DNA of 64,000 nucleotides from Escarpia spicata (GCA_963995525.1 OZ023213.1:16890110-16954109), one strand, 5' to 3'. Positions 1 through 12,836 are shown, counted from the first letter of the stretch. Numbers and translations are program-made. The notes: generated from the sequence alone by a model not told the origin.

Positions 1-327
1 TCTTTCGCGCACGTCGAGTGTGGGCCTACATTTTCCCCTTGAACTGCGAATGTTTAACGGCTGAACATAACGATACTGGTATTATTTCGTAACGCTTCAA
101 AATATCAATGCAAAACGTGTCACTTCTGCAACCTGTCTTACCCTTACATATTTTTTAAAATCATGATTTGGTGATGAAATAAAATAGTCACATTTTATTA
201 TAGATAAAGATTGCTGAGCTGCATATTTCGGCACCCCCGATGACAACCACTGTACTCTTTGTGTCAGAACACGATCATGCGGTATCACGTGCAGGCGCCG
301 CTGTGCATCTAGGCACGAGGAAGATAT

Positions 328-460
328 GTGTAGTGGTGTACAAGAAACAGGTGTAGTGGTGTGCTGGAACCAGGTGTAGTGGTGTACTTGAAACAGGTGT
401 AGTGGTGTACTAGAAACAGGTGTAGTGGTGTACTGTTGTGTTGTGTACTGGAAGCACGTG
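328..460. repeat. 23-bp minisatellite
   Basis: About five tandem units of roughly 23 bp built on tgtagtggtgtac, with substitutions between units. Long ORFs on the minus strand here are repeat artefacts rich in His/Tyr/Thr and not genes. Confidence 0.85.
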
Positions 461-544
461 TAGTGGTGTAGTGGGACAATAGGTGTAGTGGATAGGCATG
501 TATAGTGCTGGATGCACAGGTATAGTGGTGAAGTTGATACACTG

Positions 545-800
545 GTGTATTGGAGAGTACGTGTAGTGATGTAATGAAAACGACGTGTAGTGGTGTGACG
601 AACACAAGTGTGTTGTGATGTAGTGGAAAAGACGTGTAGTGGTGTGACGAACACAAGTGTGTTGTGATGTAGTGGAAACGACGTGTAGTGTGTGACGAAC
701 ACAAGTGTGTTGTGATGTAGTGGAAACGACGTGTAGTGGTGTGACGAACACAAGTGTGTTCTGATGTAGTGGAAACGTGTTGTAGTGTAATGAAAACACG
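545..800. repeat. 49-bp minisatellite related to the preceding array
   Basis: About four units of 49-50 bp, each containing gacgtgtagtggtgtgacga followed by acacaagtgtgttgtgatg. The core gtgtagtggtgt is shared with the 23-bp array just upstream, so the two probably derive from one ancestral unit. Confidence 0.85.
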
Positions 801-2455
801 TAGTGTTATGGTGTATTGGAAACACGGGTGTGTTATTATTATAATATATTGGAAACACGGGTGTAGTATTCCCACTGAAAAACATACAGGTTTGGTAAGA
901 CAGCAGCAAACTTGTGTAACTCTCTCTTGGTAAATATTTTGAAGGCAGTCGAACATCAGTAGGGAGGGAGAGATCCACGGTGGGATGGGGAAATTGTCTT
1001 CTTCCTGTGTATGAAGCGGGGAGAAATGTGTTGTTTTACGGTGTAACAAAGAGGTGGATGGAGAGAGAGAGAGAGAGGGGGGGGGAGGTAGAAAGGGAGT
1101 GATTGATGTTACGTCCCATTGTATCACGCAATTGTATTTTCAAGGCGTGCTGCTACGAATTGAGATTACCTGTGTCCGTCGCATGAGACACGAATGACAC
1201 ATAATTTTAGTCGTTATGTCCCTGCCGTGTGTACTTCCGTTGCGTTCATGTGCCGCTAGTGTCGTATTTGTAGTTGGCCTCTTTCCCTCCTTCTCTCGTT
1301 CCAATATGGCTGCGCCTTGCTACAAAACCAGAACGTAACCGTATATATTGTGTAATCGTCGTTTTGTATCAGAAAATTCAATCCAGACAGTTTCGGGTTA
1401 TTTGAAATATATAAATCGTTGGTAACGACAAAAAAGCCTGAATATTTTCTCAATCCCGTGTATTTGTGTGCTAACAGAAACATTTTGTTTTATAATTTCT
1501 ATCAAAAAGAGGATTCTAAATACCACGCTATTGCTAGTAAATAGCTGATTTATCAATTATTGTTGTAATGACGTGAGCATATTATGTGTAATTTTATGTA
1601 TACGCACAGTTGCGTATGTGTGAGTGTGCTCATGCACGCATCCATGTGTTAATATGAATTGCATCATGCACGTGTTGTAAAGAAGAGCTTGTTAACACGT
1701 ACAGTTGATGCAGAGGTTCGTTGCGTAGTGAAACTTCTGAAATGCAATAAACAATTTATGAATATTTTCATACAATTTGAGGAGATGTGGTAAGATCAGA
1801 AGCGGATAGAGATATTATGTTTGCGTGAAATTGTATTATTATTTTGGAAGAAACAGCATATCTTATAGGGCCTAGTTAATGCAATCATTTAAAACCAGTT
1901 GTTTTCGAATTATTCAGATAATATATTCCGACATCTCTTAAGACTTTTGCGAACTAGTTTCAACACAGCTCTCTGAGTCAAAATTAGTTTTATTATGATA
2001 TATATTGTATTTTGAAACAATGTGGAAGTTTGTTCTACGCCGGCACGATCTGGCATTAACAATCCATGATTTTTCTGTTGTACGGCATTTATTTTGTGAT
2101 CGTGAATAAAGTTTGACAAAAACCAACTGTGAACGACACGTTAAGTGTCACGGCAGCTGAGAGGACGATCTCTATCTTAACAAAAGATTTCCAGGCGTTC
2201 TGCGATCTGTTCAGTATATTCCTGAAATTGTCAACGCTTCCCATCCCCATACATGCAACATAGGAATCGCTGTTAACCCATTAACACAATATTGACTTGG
2301 TTCATATCTCAGTACGTGTGCGCAACAACGACACCAATGAAGAGTGCATTGCATCTGTATCGAGGGTGTACAATATGATGAGGATATTTACATAAGAGGC
2401 CTGTCTGCCAATCCCAAATGAATAATGCAAATTATTATTTAACAATATTGAACAA
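801..2455. other. No recognisable gene
   Basis: Short ORFs only, none resembling a known family. A purine-rich gagagag/gggggg tract lies near 1060-1090. Nothing else supportable. Confidence 0.5.
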
Positions 2456-2459
2456 GGTT

Positions 2460-2690
2460 TAACAAGGTTGCCGTCCAGACCTAAAAGCTCCAGACAGCTT
2501 GCCGACAAGGAAGCCTTTGACTTATCGAGAGTCCAACAATTTTCAAACAACGTATAGCCCGCCCTCCCCAGATAGCTTTGGACATATTCACACTGCTAGC
2601 ATTAACACAATCATTACATAATTTATTCCAGTCATTTATTGTCCTCTGAGAGAATGAGTATTTTCTCACATCTACCTTCAATTAACAACG
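2460..2690 (-). mobile_element. 3' coding fragment of a CR1/Jockey-group LINE
   Basis: Read on the minus strand from about 2681, the translation carries the C-terminal motif VRKYSFSQRTINDWNKL followed by SSVNM. The + strand element at 5.75-6.6 kb contains the same stretch (RKFSFSQRTVNEWNRL, then SSVNMFKNK), so both are copies of one family in opposite orientation. In this family the motif lies just before the end of the RT ORF. Only this end survives; upstream RT motifs are absent. Confidence 0.75.
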
Positions 2691-3060
2691 GCCCTTGTAT
2701 ACATCATCCAACTAATGGTTTGTAATATTCAAACCCTATTAAAGTTGCATTCTGACATATTTTCATAACTAATATCCAGTAAATCGATATACCCCGTACA
2801 ATACGTATCATAACAGCTACATATAAACTTTGGTTCATATAATATGCAATTTTTAAGATGAACGGCACAAAAGACGACACATGATATCCGCGGGCCAAAC
2901 GTTTATTGTACCGCTGCCAGACCTGGGAATTGGTAATTTGCAAAATATGCAAAAGCATAATTGATCGAATAATGTATCAAACACCAACGTGGCACGTATG
3001 AAGCAGGTGTCATCAAGTAAGTAAATAAGAACATCCACTTTCTTAAAACTAGTCAAAAGA

Positions 3061-3372
3061 TACAGGTTGTTTAACTCATAGTGCAACGTAAAGGTACAGG
3101 TTGTTTAACCCATAGTGCAACGTAAAGGTTCAGGTTGTTTAACTCATAGTGCAACATAAAGGTACAGGTTGTTTAACTCATAGTGCAACGTAAAGGTACA
3201 GGTTGTTTAAATCATAGTGCAACGTAGAGATACAGGTTGTTTAATTCATAGTGCAACGTAAAGGTACAGGTTGTTTAACTCATAGTGCAACGTAAAGATA
3301 CAGGTTGTTTAACTCACAGTGCAACGTAAAGGTACAGGTTGCTTAACTCATAGTGCAACTTAAATTTACAGG
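3061..3372. repeat. 34-bp minisatellite, about 9 units
   Basis: Tandem units of the form tacaggttgtttaactcata followed by gtgcaacgtaaagg, with a few substitutions. The array ends in a diverged unit near 3372. A minus-strand ORF starts inside its far edge and is not convincing as a gene. Confidence 0.9.
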
Positions 3373-3751
3373 TATTCAAACGTGTATGTCTGCGGTAAGT
3401 GCAGAAGCCACTGGATTCCTTGCTGCTTGCCATTACGGCAAGTAGATCAACGTAAAATGTTCTTGGGAAGGTCTGGAGAAAGATGGACAGTGCAATGGTG
3501 ATAGCAGAACCAGAACCGAGGTAAGAGAAGACAGCGTCGTCACGATTGCGCACGCACTGGCTGATCCAACAGGACAACTGCCGACATTGTTGTACGTTGC
3601 TCCTGGTGTAGCAAGAGAGAACCATTGCTCGACAAATCGAAGCAGGAAAAATAAAACAAAAAAGAACGCGACGTCCGTTTAATGTCATCTCCAAAAACAG
3701 AGTTTGCCGACGACGAAAACGACGACAGTGAAGATTATAATATATAAAATT

Positions 3752-3759
3752 ATTATTAT

Positions 3760-3791
<32 letters not shown>

Positions 3792-3842
3792 CATATATAT
3801 ATATAATATACATGCATACATACATATTACTACATAATTATG

Positions 3843-3878
<36 letters not shown>

Positions 3879-3943
3879 CATATGTAATAATATAATATAT
3901 TATGTATGTATGTATACACACTATACATATACATATATATATG

Positions 3944-3975
<32 letters not shown>

Positions 3976-4172
3976 TACATTAATACATAAATATATAGTA
4001 TTACCTAACTATGTATATTATACATCTATAATACACATATGTAATAATATATGTATGTATGTATATATTATATATATATATATATACACACGTATACATA
4101 CACATATATATATATATACACATATATACATATATACATATACACACGTATACATATATATATATATATATA
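3752..4172. repeat. AT-rich microsatellite tract
   Basis: Alternating (TA)n, (CATA)n and (CACA) stretches with palindromic TATA runs. ORFs on both strands here (Tyr/Ile/His-rich) are artefacts of the simple repeat. Confidence 0.9.
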
Positions 4173-4547
4173 TTGAGATACATGTTCATATTGGTGCCAA
4201 ACGCCACGGTTGATGGGGATGTGATGTAACCCGGAAATGACGTAATTCCAACTAGCCGACATACTGCTGGAAAACGCGACACGCAATCCAATTTCAACGT
4301 ATAGACGTTTAATTTGTGTACAAATATGACATGGGTGTCGTGTACTACCAAACATATTTGTCTGCTAATTACCATTTGTGACTTTGCGATGACGGGTACG
4401 TATTGCTCAGTGATACTTACAACAACGTTTACTCCTCTTTTGGCCAAAAATAGAGTTGACAATAGACTGTACCGTGTACGGTACCTCAATAGTTTGTTGT
4501 ATATTTGAATAATGTATAATTAATGATGAGAATTTTACGTGACCTTG

Positions 4548-4660
4548 GCACGAAGTTATAACGCTTACTCGGTGCTCATACTCAACTCCATGCTCAGACT
4601 CGAGATTTCATGCTCACCGGAGAATCCGTGCTCACGGCGGTTATAAACGCATTGAGTACG
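4548..4660. repeat. Dispersed element with gtgctcat/catgctca motifs, copy 1
   Basis: Contains several gtgctca/catgctca words bracketed by ttataac. Reverse-complemented, it resembles 12090-12190, sharing the words tgagcaccgag, ccgtgag and ttataac in the same order. It is probably a short nonautonomous element; the exact ends are not visible. Confidence 0.45.
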
Positions 4661-5745
4661 AAAGCAAAAGAAAGAGCTCTTTCGGAACTCTCTTGTTGAC
4701 GAAGATAACAAACCTACACCTATTTATAAATATCAACTTCCGACTATAAAACGGTGACGAAGACCTACGCCGTTGACGGCGTTGTGAATGTGTTTATTTT
4801 ATGGTGAAATGCGCAGAGGATTATCGACTGAATAACGCTGCAAGGAAAGTACTTCGCTGTGCACGATGGAACAGCCTATACTACAGGCACAACACTGTCA
4901 ACAGTCTACACAATTAAAAAGATAAAATAGCGTAAAACAGTAGTAAGATACACTGCCACTGGTCAGTCACGCTATATTATTTATGATATCTTGTATCATT
5001 GTAACATGCAGTTAGTAAGTATGATGACCTCGGGCTCGACGGCGTCGATGTTACCGTGTTTATAATAAATAAATACCCTACACAAACATCGAATTGAGTT
5101 GGTATTCGTACTTGTGATACAACTTACATTATCTGTAACAAATGATCTGTTATATGCCTAGGCTATGCCTACGCCTATGCCATGGTAGTACTCACGTTAT
5201 TCATGTAATGTTCTTGGCATAAGCCATAAGTTCATAACGTCATCAACATCGACATCGTCAGCATTGTAGAAGTCTTGACAAAGTAGTTGTACGGGAGCGG
5301 CCATTATTTATCAGCTGTGCCGGAGGATTCGGGGACATACATACTCTGGTCTGAAATTCAGCTCACCCCACCGCCAATCATATCGTTGCGTGTCCCAAAT
5401 TCGTCCAATTCTGTAGAACGTAATACTAATTTCATAACTATTTCATTAAAGACTAATTATTATTTGCAAAGCCTAAGTTCAAGATAGTTATCTGACCCAA
5501 ATCCGTGTTATACATAACAGTTGTTTTCATACAGATATGTAATATTATGATATTTTGTTGTACAACTACACGTTTCAAAGGATATAAATGCACATATATA
5601 TTACTTGTATAATAACACATTTCAAGTTGTTTTACATAGTTTGCTTCACATTTGCTTGTTGCATCTTTGAAATACTACTACAGCGTATGTTACACTGCAC
5701 TACATTATTCACTGTCTTCACCACCATGCTGGGTTTGAGCTCATA
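4661..5745. other. No recognisable gene
   Basis: Ordinary AT-rich sequence. ORFs are short (66 codons or less) and unlike any known family. Confidence 0.5.
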
Positions 5746-5749
5746 AGGG

Positions 5750-6600
5750 AAACACACTGACATTTGCGGATGATACAAAAGTGTTTAGAAGGATTAAAAG
5801 TTATGGAGATAGACAACATTTACAAGACAATCTTGATGAAATGGTTTGAAAAGTGGCAAATGCTGTTTAATTTTGGGAAATGTAAATGCCTCCACGCAGG
5901 TCATGGGAACGAAGAGGTAGAATATACAACGGGGGGTACTGTACTAAGTACTACTGTAAAAGAAAAGGACTTAGGGTTAACCATTAGTGCTGATATGAAG
6001 GTTTCAGAGCAGTGTGGAATTGCAGCTTCAAAAGGGAAATCAAATCCTTGGATTAATTAGGCGAAACATTACGTATAAGGAAAAAGAGCTAATAATACCG
6101 CTGTACAAAACAATAGTGAGGCCTCATAGAATATTGTATTCAAACGTGGAGGCCATACCGCAGGAAGGACATAGATATGCTAGAAAGAGTACAGAGGAGA
6201 GCAACTAAAATAATACCAAAACTGAGGGATCTTAGTTACGAAATACGCCTAAAAAATGCGGCTTAACAACACTAGAGACCAGGAGATTGAGAGGAGATCA
6301 GATAGAAGTGTTTAAAATAATGAATGGTTATGAAAATATTGATAACAATATTTTTTCTCAGTTAAGAAAGACTAGAGGACATGAAGTTATATTAGCAAAG
6401 TAGCAGTGTAGATTAGATATAAGAAAGTTCTCATTTTCACAAAGAACTGTAAATGAATGGAACAGATTATCTGCTGATTGTGTGGGTGCTAGTAGCGTGA
6501 ATATGTTTAAAAATAAAATCGACACATACCTCAGAAGGACGGGATACACATAGATAAAAGGGTCGGACTCTCGATAAGCCAAAGGGCTTCCTGTCCACCT
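5750..6600 (+). mobile_element. CR1/Jockey-group LINE, decayed 3' half of the RT ORF
   Basis: Starts at the RT catalytic box (TFADDTKVF) and continues through the thumb region and C-terminal domain: EKWQMLFNFGKCKCL, VKEKDLGLTISADMKV, GLIRRNITYKEKELI, then RKFSFSQRTVNEWNRL near 6420-6470. The reading is spread over several frames with frameshifts near 5840 and 6040 and stops, so the copy is dead. The 5' part (endonuclease and RT fingers) is missing, as expected of 5'-truncated LINE insertions. Same family as 2460-2690 (minus) and probably 60.1-61.5 kb. Confidence 0.85.
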
Positions 6601-6644
6601 GCCACCTAGAGTTAATTTTCAATCAATCAAAATTGAACAAATAA

Positions 6645-7414
6645 ATTCAGACATCTTACCTATAACAATCGGCGTCCCACAAGGTTCAATCCTTGGACCA
6701 CTATTATTTATCATTTAATTAAATGATTTCTCACAAGCTAGTCAATTATTTAATTTCGTCATGTACGCTGATTGACACCACATTATCTAGCTCCTTAAAA
6801 TTTCTTAACAACAACAACACATGCAATAAAAGTACAGAATCCTTAATAAATGAAGAACTTTTTAAAGTTAATGAATATTAATAAATAAATTATCTTTAAA
6901 TAAAAGCAAATCAAAATACAAAATTTTTCATATGCCTAATAAACGCATGCAGACTCTTACGCTTAATATAGATAATATAAATATTGAAAGAGTAGATGAA
7001 TTTAACTTTCTAGGATTGACTTTAAACACTAACCTAAATTGGAAAAAACACACTGAGAAAATGTCAAATAAGTGCTCCAAAACAATTGGCATAATAAACA
7101 TATTAAAATATGTATTACCTTTAGATATACAAATATTGTTATCTGACACATTAATATTATCTCATATCAATTATTGTATCATGGTTTGGGGATAGCAAAT
7201 AAATAGAATAAAAAAAATTAAAACAAGCCGTGCGAATAATAACCTTAAATAAATACAACTCACACACGGAACCACTTTAAAAAAAAAGTTCAACTACTAA
7301 AAGTAGAAGACATATTAAAGTTACATAAATTAAAATTTTACTTTAAATATATTCATAAAATGTTACCTCGTTATTTACTTAACTGGCAAATTATCCCAAG
7401 TGTAAACATACATC
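6645..7414 (+). mobile_element. Jockey-superfamily LINE, 5' portion, interrupted
   Basis: RT motif GVPQGSILGPLLF is readable near 6670-6710, followed by a mutated catalytic box (FVMYAD then a stop) and the downstream region VDEFNFLGLTLNTNLNWKKH and LSHINYCIMVWG. The copy has stops and frameshifts. The reading frame stops at VNIH at 7414 and resumes as HYNTR at 11239, because another LINE has inserted between them. Confidence 0.85.
7409..7414. repeat. Target-site duplication, left copy (tacatc)
   Basis: The bases tacatc at 7409-7414 recur at 11233-11238 directly after the (TAC)n tail of the inserted LINE. Removing the insert and one copy restores an uninterrupted host reading (ata cat cat tat aat). 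Confidence 0.75.
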
Positions 7415-7467
7415 GAGGGACACGTCGGGAGCGCGACAATAGATCAGATGTGCGCGGTCGTCGCTAG

Positions 7468-10400
7468 GTGTCCGTGGGATGTTGGAATGTTAACGGGTGG
7501 AAGCTAAACAAAAACACCGACAAATACCAAGTGAGGGCAGAATGTGTCAAACACCTCAACACGGATGTAATCGCCGTGGTGGAAACACATCTTACAGATG
7601 TAAACACGCTGGAAATGAATGGATATAAATGGTGGGGGCATAATCGCACAAACCTGAACTGTCGGGCCAAGTCAGGGTCAGGCGGAGTAGGCATTTTTGT
7701 AAAAGATGCTCTGCTGCATGATTTTAATGTGAGCATTCTAGACACATCTGTGGAAGGAATAATGTGGATAATTTTCACAAGCAAGAGCTCGGATACTAGT
7801 TTTAGGATGTGTGTGTGTTACCTTCCTCCTGACGGGTCATCACGTTACATTGACCCCGAAACCTATTACAACGAACTAATATCACATATATACCGATACC
7901 AGAAACTTGGAATATTCTTCATATGTGGCGATTTCAATGGCCGTTGTGGCACTGAGCCTGATTACATTGAAGGTGTGGATGACATTCCTGAGAGAAAAGT
8001 TATTGATTTTAAAGTGAATTCACATGGACAATACCTCATCGACCTTTTAATATCATCAAACTGTTGCATGCTGAACGGTCGCGGTTAGTCGATAAACGAC
8101 TTCACATCTGTTTCAACCAAAGGTTTGGCTGTCGTTGATTATTGCCTTGTACCGCATGAGCGTTTGGCGTCGTTTACCGACTTTAAAATAACTTCGGCAC
8201 GAAATATATTTAATGACTCTGGGTGTGTATCAATTATTGACCCACACAAAACCATCCCAGACCACTCAATATTGACATGGGTTTTACTCCTGGAGTGCAT
8301 GGAATGCTACGATAATACAGATCCGAACCCAAAAACCCCATGTACAACGAGATAAAAATTAGAAGGCATTGACCAATCATTTCTAGATGACGACACAACA
8401 CAAGAACATTGTGCTAATCTCATGCAGTTCATTCAAAGATCTAATTTAACACAACAAAATCTGAACAATGTATATGATAGTTTCTGCGAACATGTTAAAA
8501 CGGTGATGGAGGATAAACTTCAAAAAATGGTCCATGTAAACCACTCAGTGCTCAGTAATAAGCGCAGACGGATCAAGAAACAATGGTGGACAAATGAACT
8601 TACTCAACTATGGAATAATCTCACAACAAGTGAACAATTGTGGATTAAGGGCGACGAACAAAATAAACCGCACCTGAAAGCGGAAATGAAGGTAGCCCAG
8701 AAACTGTTTGATAGGCACGTGCAAGCTGCCAAACGCAAATTCTGGCGTCAACAACAAGAAAAACTACTTGATCTGCCGTCATATGACCCAAATGCTTTCT
8801 GGAAGCATATTGAAAAATTAGGGATAAAACAAGAACGTATCCATGATATACCAATGGAAGTGATGCTAGAGGACGGCTCCACATCCACTGATCACAGCGT
8901 GATATTACATAAATGGAGAACTGACTTTCACACTTTGCTGAACCCGGTCAATTACGAACAAACAATTGACTATCAACCGCCGGTAGAGACCCACTCACTG
9001 GGTCATAATGAACACCTTGATGGGCCTATCTCTAAGGAGGACATTCGCCTGGCCTTAAACAAGGCCAAGAAACACAAAGCGTTGGGTGATGATAACATCC
9101 CAGTCGAAACGCTGGTCAATGAAAATGCCATAGACTTCCTTTACGAACTATTTAATCAATGTTTTAACAACAGCATGGTTCCTGAAGCATGGCGTCGGGG
9201 CATTGTAACCCCGATACCCAAGTGTTGTACGTCTGATCCACGAGTGCCATTGAACTATAGGGGAATTACGCTTAGTTCCCATGTGTATAAAATATACTGC
9301 TCTATTTTAAATGATCGTCTTATATCGTGGGTAGAGGCCAACGACCTTTTGTGTGATGAGCAAAACGGGTTTAGACCAAGTCGCAGTTGTCTCGACCACC
9401 TATCTACCATTACAAACATAATCAATACTAGAAAGAAATGCCGACAGCAAACGTTTGCATGTTTCGTAGATTTTAATAAAGCTTATGACCGTATCAATAG
9501 AAATTTCCTCTGGAACAAAATTAGGAACTTCAACATACAAGGGAAAATGCTTGAGGCTTTGAAATCATTATATGTTGATTACAAATGTTGTATTAGGGTC
9601 AACAACTTAAAGTCTGACTGGTTAAATGTTGAATGCGGGCTTAAGCAGGGATGTGTTATATCACCTATCTTGTTCAATATGTTTATAAACGATTTATCAG
9701 CTGAATTGAAAGGCACGGGTAAAGATCGGAGACGAAATTGTTACAATGTTAGCATACGCAGATGATATTGTGGTGCTGGCCGAATCAGCAGAAGAACTGC
9801 AGACATTGCTAAATGTTATCTGGAAATGGTGCAATGACTGGAGCATGTCTATTAACAAAGACAAAACTCAAATTGTACATTTTCGTAATCCATTGATATC
9901 TGAGACTACTTGCGACTTCCTACTAGGTGACCAAAGCATATGCATGGTAAATAAGTATAAATATTTAGGTTTGATTTTAACTGAATATCTTGATTATAAG
10001 GTGATGGTAAAAGCAGTAGCTACTACGGCGAACAGAGCTCTGGGTTTGTTAATGGCTAAGACAAAGTGTAATGGAGGAATGCCTTTTAACTGTTTTACAA
10101 AACTATACGATGGTATGGTGCTCTCCATTACTAACTATGGTTCTGTTGTGTGGGGTACAAAGGAATATTCGGTCATAAATAGCATACATAATAGGGCCTG
10201 TCGATTTTTCCTAGGTGTGGGTAAATATACCCCATCAGCAGCAGTACAGGGTGAAATGGGGTGGAAAACCTCGACTCACCAACAATGGCTATCTGTTACT
10301 AGGCTCTGGTGTCGTTTGATCAATATGGATGTATCTAGAGTGACAAAACGTGTGTTTCTATGGATGATGGAAATGGCCGTAAGTGGGAAACGAAATTGGG

Positions 10401-10987
10401 GCTACGAAGTATACCATCGTTATAATGACTTAAATATGCATACTCTTACTAATATAAGAGACCATGTTAATGGAAAGGCTATAATAGAACACACAAATGT
10501 TTGCCTGTCTGTATTACAGGAACAGCAATGGCTTCATATTATAAATAGAGAAGAGGGCAGAAATGGTAGTAGAAATAAACTAAGAACTTATAAACAGTTC
10601 CCAAAAAAATTTGTAACTGAGCATTATGTTAAGAAAATTATGCGTAGAAGTAAGCGATCAGCACTTGCAAAATTTCGATGTGGCGTGGTACCAATCAGAA
10701 TTGAAACTGGACGTTTTGAACGAAATTACCCCCCACCTGAAGCTAGGACGTGTTATAATTGCACGAATGAAATAGAAAATGAGTTTCACGTTTTAATGAA
10801 ATGCCCTTTATATTTTAACGAACGAAAAGAACTAATAGGCTATGCAACAATTAATGATCCAGCTTTTTCCAGTATGAATGATCAAGATAAATTTGTATAT
10901 TTATTGAGTAATGACGATATAATAAGTAAAACTGCCAGCATCCTCCAAAAAATACTGCACACAAGATTACACAATACAACAAAATAA
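7468..10987 (+). pseudogene. LINE ORF2-type protein: endonuclease + reverse transcriptase, disabled
   Basis: Frame 1 runs from about 7468 (GCWNVNGW, the start of the endonuclease domain; GTG is the first codon shown, so the true start is uncertain). VVETHL is the conserved catalytic Glu motif, GDFNGR the Asp/Asn motif and PDHSILTW the catalytic His motif. Two in-frame stops interrupt it, at 8086 (TAG) and 8353 (TAA); homology continues in frame across both. The RT then shows PIPK, LNYRGITLSS, NGFRPSRSCLDH, VDFNKAYDRINR and GLKQGCVISPILFNMFIND. A frameshift between about 9715 and 9745 moves the catalytic box LAYADDIVVLAES into frame 2, which stays open to TAA at 10985. Near the end, CYNCTNEIENEFHVLMKC is a C-x2-C-x8-H-x4-C cluster common at LINE C-termini. 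Two nonsense mutations plus one frameshift make this copy inactive but relatively young. Confidence 0.88.
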
Positions 10988-11156
10988 TAGCACGTGTTTA
11001 TTAAATTAATACTGTTTTTATTTGTACATTTTTGTTTTTACAAGTCTCTCATAACTCTTTTTGAGTGGTCTTTGTATACTGTGCTAACTTTGAATGTAAT
11101 ATATTTATTTGTTTTGTATTTTAATGCATGTATACGTGGAGTGAGACTCTAATAAA

Positions 11157-11157
11157 A

Positions 11158-11232
<75 letters not shown>
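11157..11232 (+). repeat. (TAC)n 3' tail of the inserted LINE
   Basis: About 25 tandem TAC triplets directly follow aataaaa. LINEs of several clades end in short tandem repeats; its position between the 3' UTR and the target-site duplication marks the 3' end. Confidence 0.9.
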
Positions 11233-11235
<3 letters not shown>

Positions 11236-11238
11236 ATC

Positions 11239-11884
11239 ATTATAATACTCGTGAAAAAAATTATATACATACTTTTAGAACTAAGCATGAATTTGCAATG
11301 AAATGTCTCAAATACAGCCTACCACATGCTATAAATGACACCCCCGATATAATCAAAGACAAAATATATACTCACAGTTTGCGAGGCTTTTCATTTTATA
11401 CATACTTGTTACACAAATATAATTATTTATGCACTCTATCAAATTGCTACACGTGTCAGCAAAACCATTAAATACAATACATTTGATGCTAGTTTCAGAC
11501 AACCAGCACACAAACAAACGTACATTCTCACACAAAACAAGCACTCACAAAAACATACATGAGATAGACACCTTGTAAAAAGACCATATAAATTATCACG
11601 TAAATAGGGTGGCTCCTATGATAGCGACAACTGTGTCTTAATAGGAGTCACCGACCCCGATTGAATAAGCTATATGATTAATGTCTATGGTACATCAGTA
11701 CCATAATAGCTGTACATGCGTTTGTATGTATTTTCCAAATAGTATGTTGAACATATAATGATGTACGTATATGTATGCCTGCATAATGTTTATATTTGTT
11801 GTTTTACTGCATAAGTGATGTTCATAAACCAATTAATTGTGTACCTACATGGGGTCAAATAAATGTTATGTTATGTTATGTTAA
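11239..11884 (+). mobile_element. Jockey-superfamily LINE, 3' portion after the nested insert
   Basis: Resumes with HYNTREKNYIHTFRTKHEF, continues KCLKYSLPHAINDTPDIIKD and ends near SNCYTC around 11455. This is the typical C-terminus of the element whose 5' part lies at 6645-7414. The 3' UTR holds a strong hairpin (11609-11651) and ends in a (TTATG)n tail at about 11862-11884. Confidence 0.8.
11609..11651 (+). promoter_or_regulatory. 3'UTR stem-loop of LINE
   Basis: gtggctcctat pairs with ataggagtcac over 11 bp (one G-U wobble as RNA), with a 21-nt loop. A homologous hairpin with a compensatory change occurs at 47078-47124. 3' stem-loops are known RT recognition elements in several LINE clades; that role here is inferred. 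Confidence 0.6.
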
Positions 11885-11889
11885 ATCTT

Positions 11890-12835
11890 GTTAAGCGACT
11901 CGGACGCTGATATCGAGCTGCGTTTCTTCTCGAAAACACAGAAGTTGGACAACTAATTCAATTTCAACTAATTTCTACGTGAGCTGCCATCTTTGTTTGT
12001 TTGAGTACGGCGATGAGCAAGGTCCATAACATACTCAGAATTTAGACGTTTCATGTTCAAGTCTGAGAATGATTACGTTCTCAGAGAGTTTTATAACCTC
12101 CGTGAGTATGAGCATGGACATGGTGTGAAAGCGAGGCTTGAGCATGACACTCTGAGCACCGAGCACGGCTTCATAACCTCGGTGCAACACAAAATGTATT
12201 TTTGTGTGGAGAATGTTGGCACTGTTGCCGTGTTTGCAAAGAAAATGTATTTTATCGCGAAATTGCTCACGTAAAGTTGTATGTTTTAACAAAATTCGAA
12301 TTTTTTTAACAGAAACATGCTTCCTTTGAGAAATTGTCAAATATTATATTATAAAATATCATATAAATATTATAGATGTTTCTGCTGTTACAGATGCTGC
12401 TTCTACTAGTTAAGTAATAAGTATAACAAACCGTTTCAATCGGAAGCGGAGTCGCACGTGTAGCGCCATCTCTTGCACCATTGCCGCATTACTACACTTG
12501 TTTTTAATATTTTTGAGAATTCATTTCATTAGCGTTACTAGTCAGATGTACGGTAGAGTCACATCATTTCATTTTGCCGACTCATTTGGACAGTGTGCTT
12601 TGGGAGTTCTTTTGTCGGTGCAGCTTGCCCCCAAAACGGAACTTACAAAGTAAAGGGCCAATGTCCCAAAACGTGTACAAATGGGATTTTTTTCCCAAAA
12701 TAAATGTTTGATTCTAAACAATTAAGTTATATTTTCTTATTGTACATATAAAGACGCATATTTTCTATAAATAGTTCAATGTAATATGAGTTACTTTTGT
12801 TATGACAGCTTCTTGAAGCCAACCTTGATTTCCAT
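11890..12835. other. No gene seen; includes dispersed element copy 2 (about 12090-12190)
   Basis: The stretch around 12090-12190 is the second, inverted copy of the gtgctca/catgctca element at 4548-4660. The rest is ordinary AT-rich DNA. Confidence 0.45.
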
Positions 12836-12836
12836 C

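Larger units (their letters stand above)
7415..11232 (+). mobile_element. APE-type LINE, apparently near full length, inserted in another LINE
   Basis: A 3.8-kb non-LTR retrotransposon. It has a short 5' leader (about 53 bp), an apurinic-like endonuclease domain, a reverse transcriptase, a C-terminal Cys/His cluster, a 3' UTR of about 170 bp ending at aataaaatac, and a (TAC)n tail. It lies in the same orientation as the host LINE and is flanked by a 6-bp duplication. Clade assignment within APE-bearing LINEs is not certain from sequence alone. Confidence 0.88.

Noticed and set aside
97..1127. Long minus-strand ORFs (up to 293 codons) over 97-1127
   Set aside because: They follow the 23- and 49-bp minisatellites and a purine-rich tract; His/Thr/Tyr repeats appear in several frames at once.
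3314..3817. 167-codon minus-strand ORF
   Set aside because: Starts in an AT microsatellite and ends in the 34-bp array; the middle part matches no family and shows no supporting signals.
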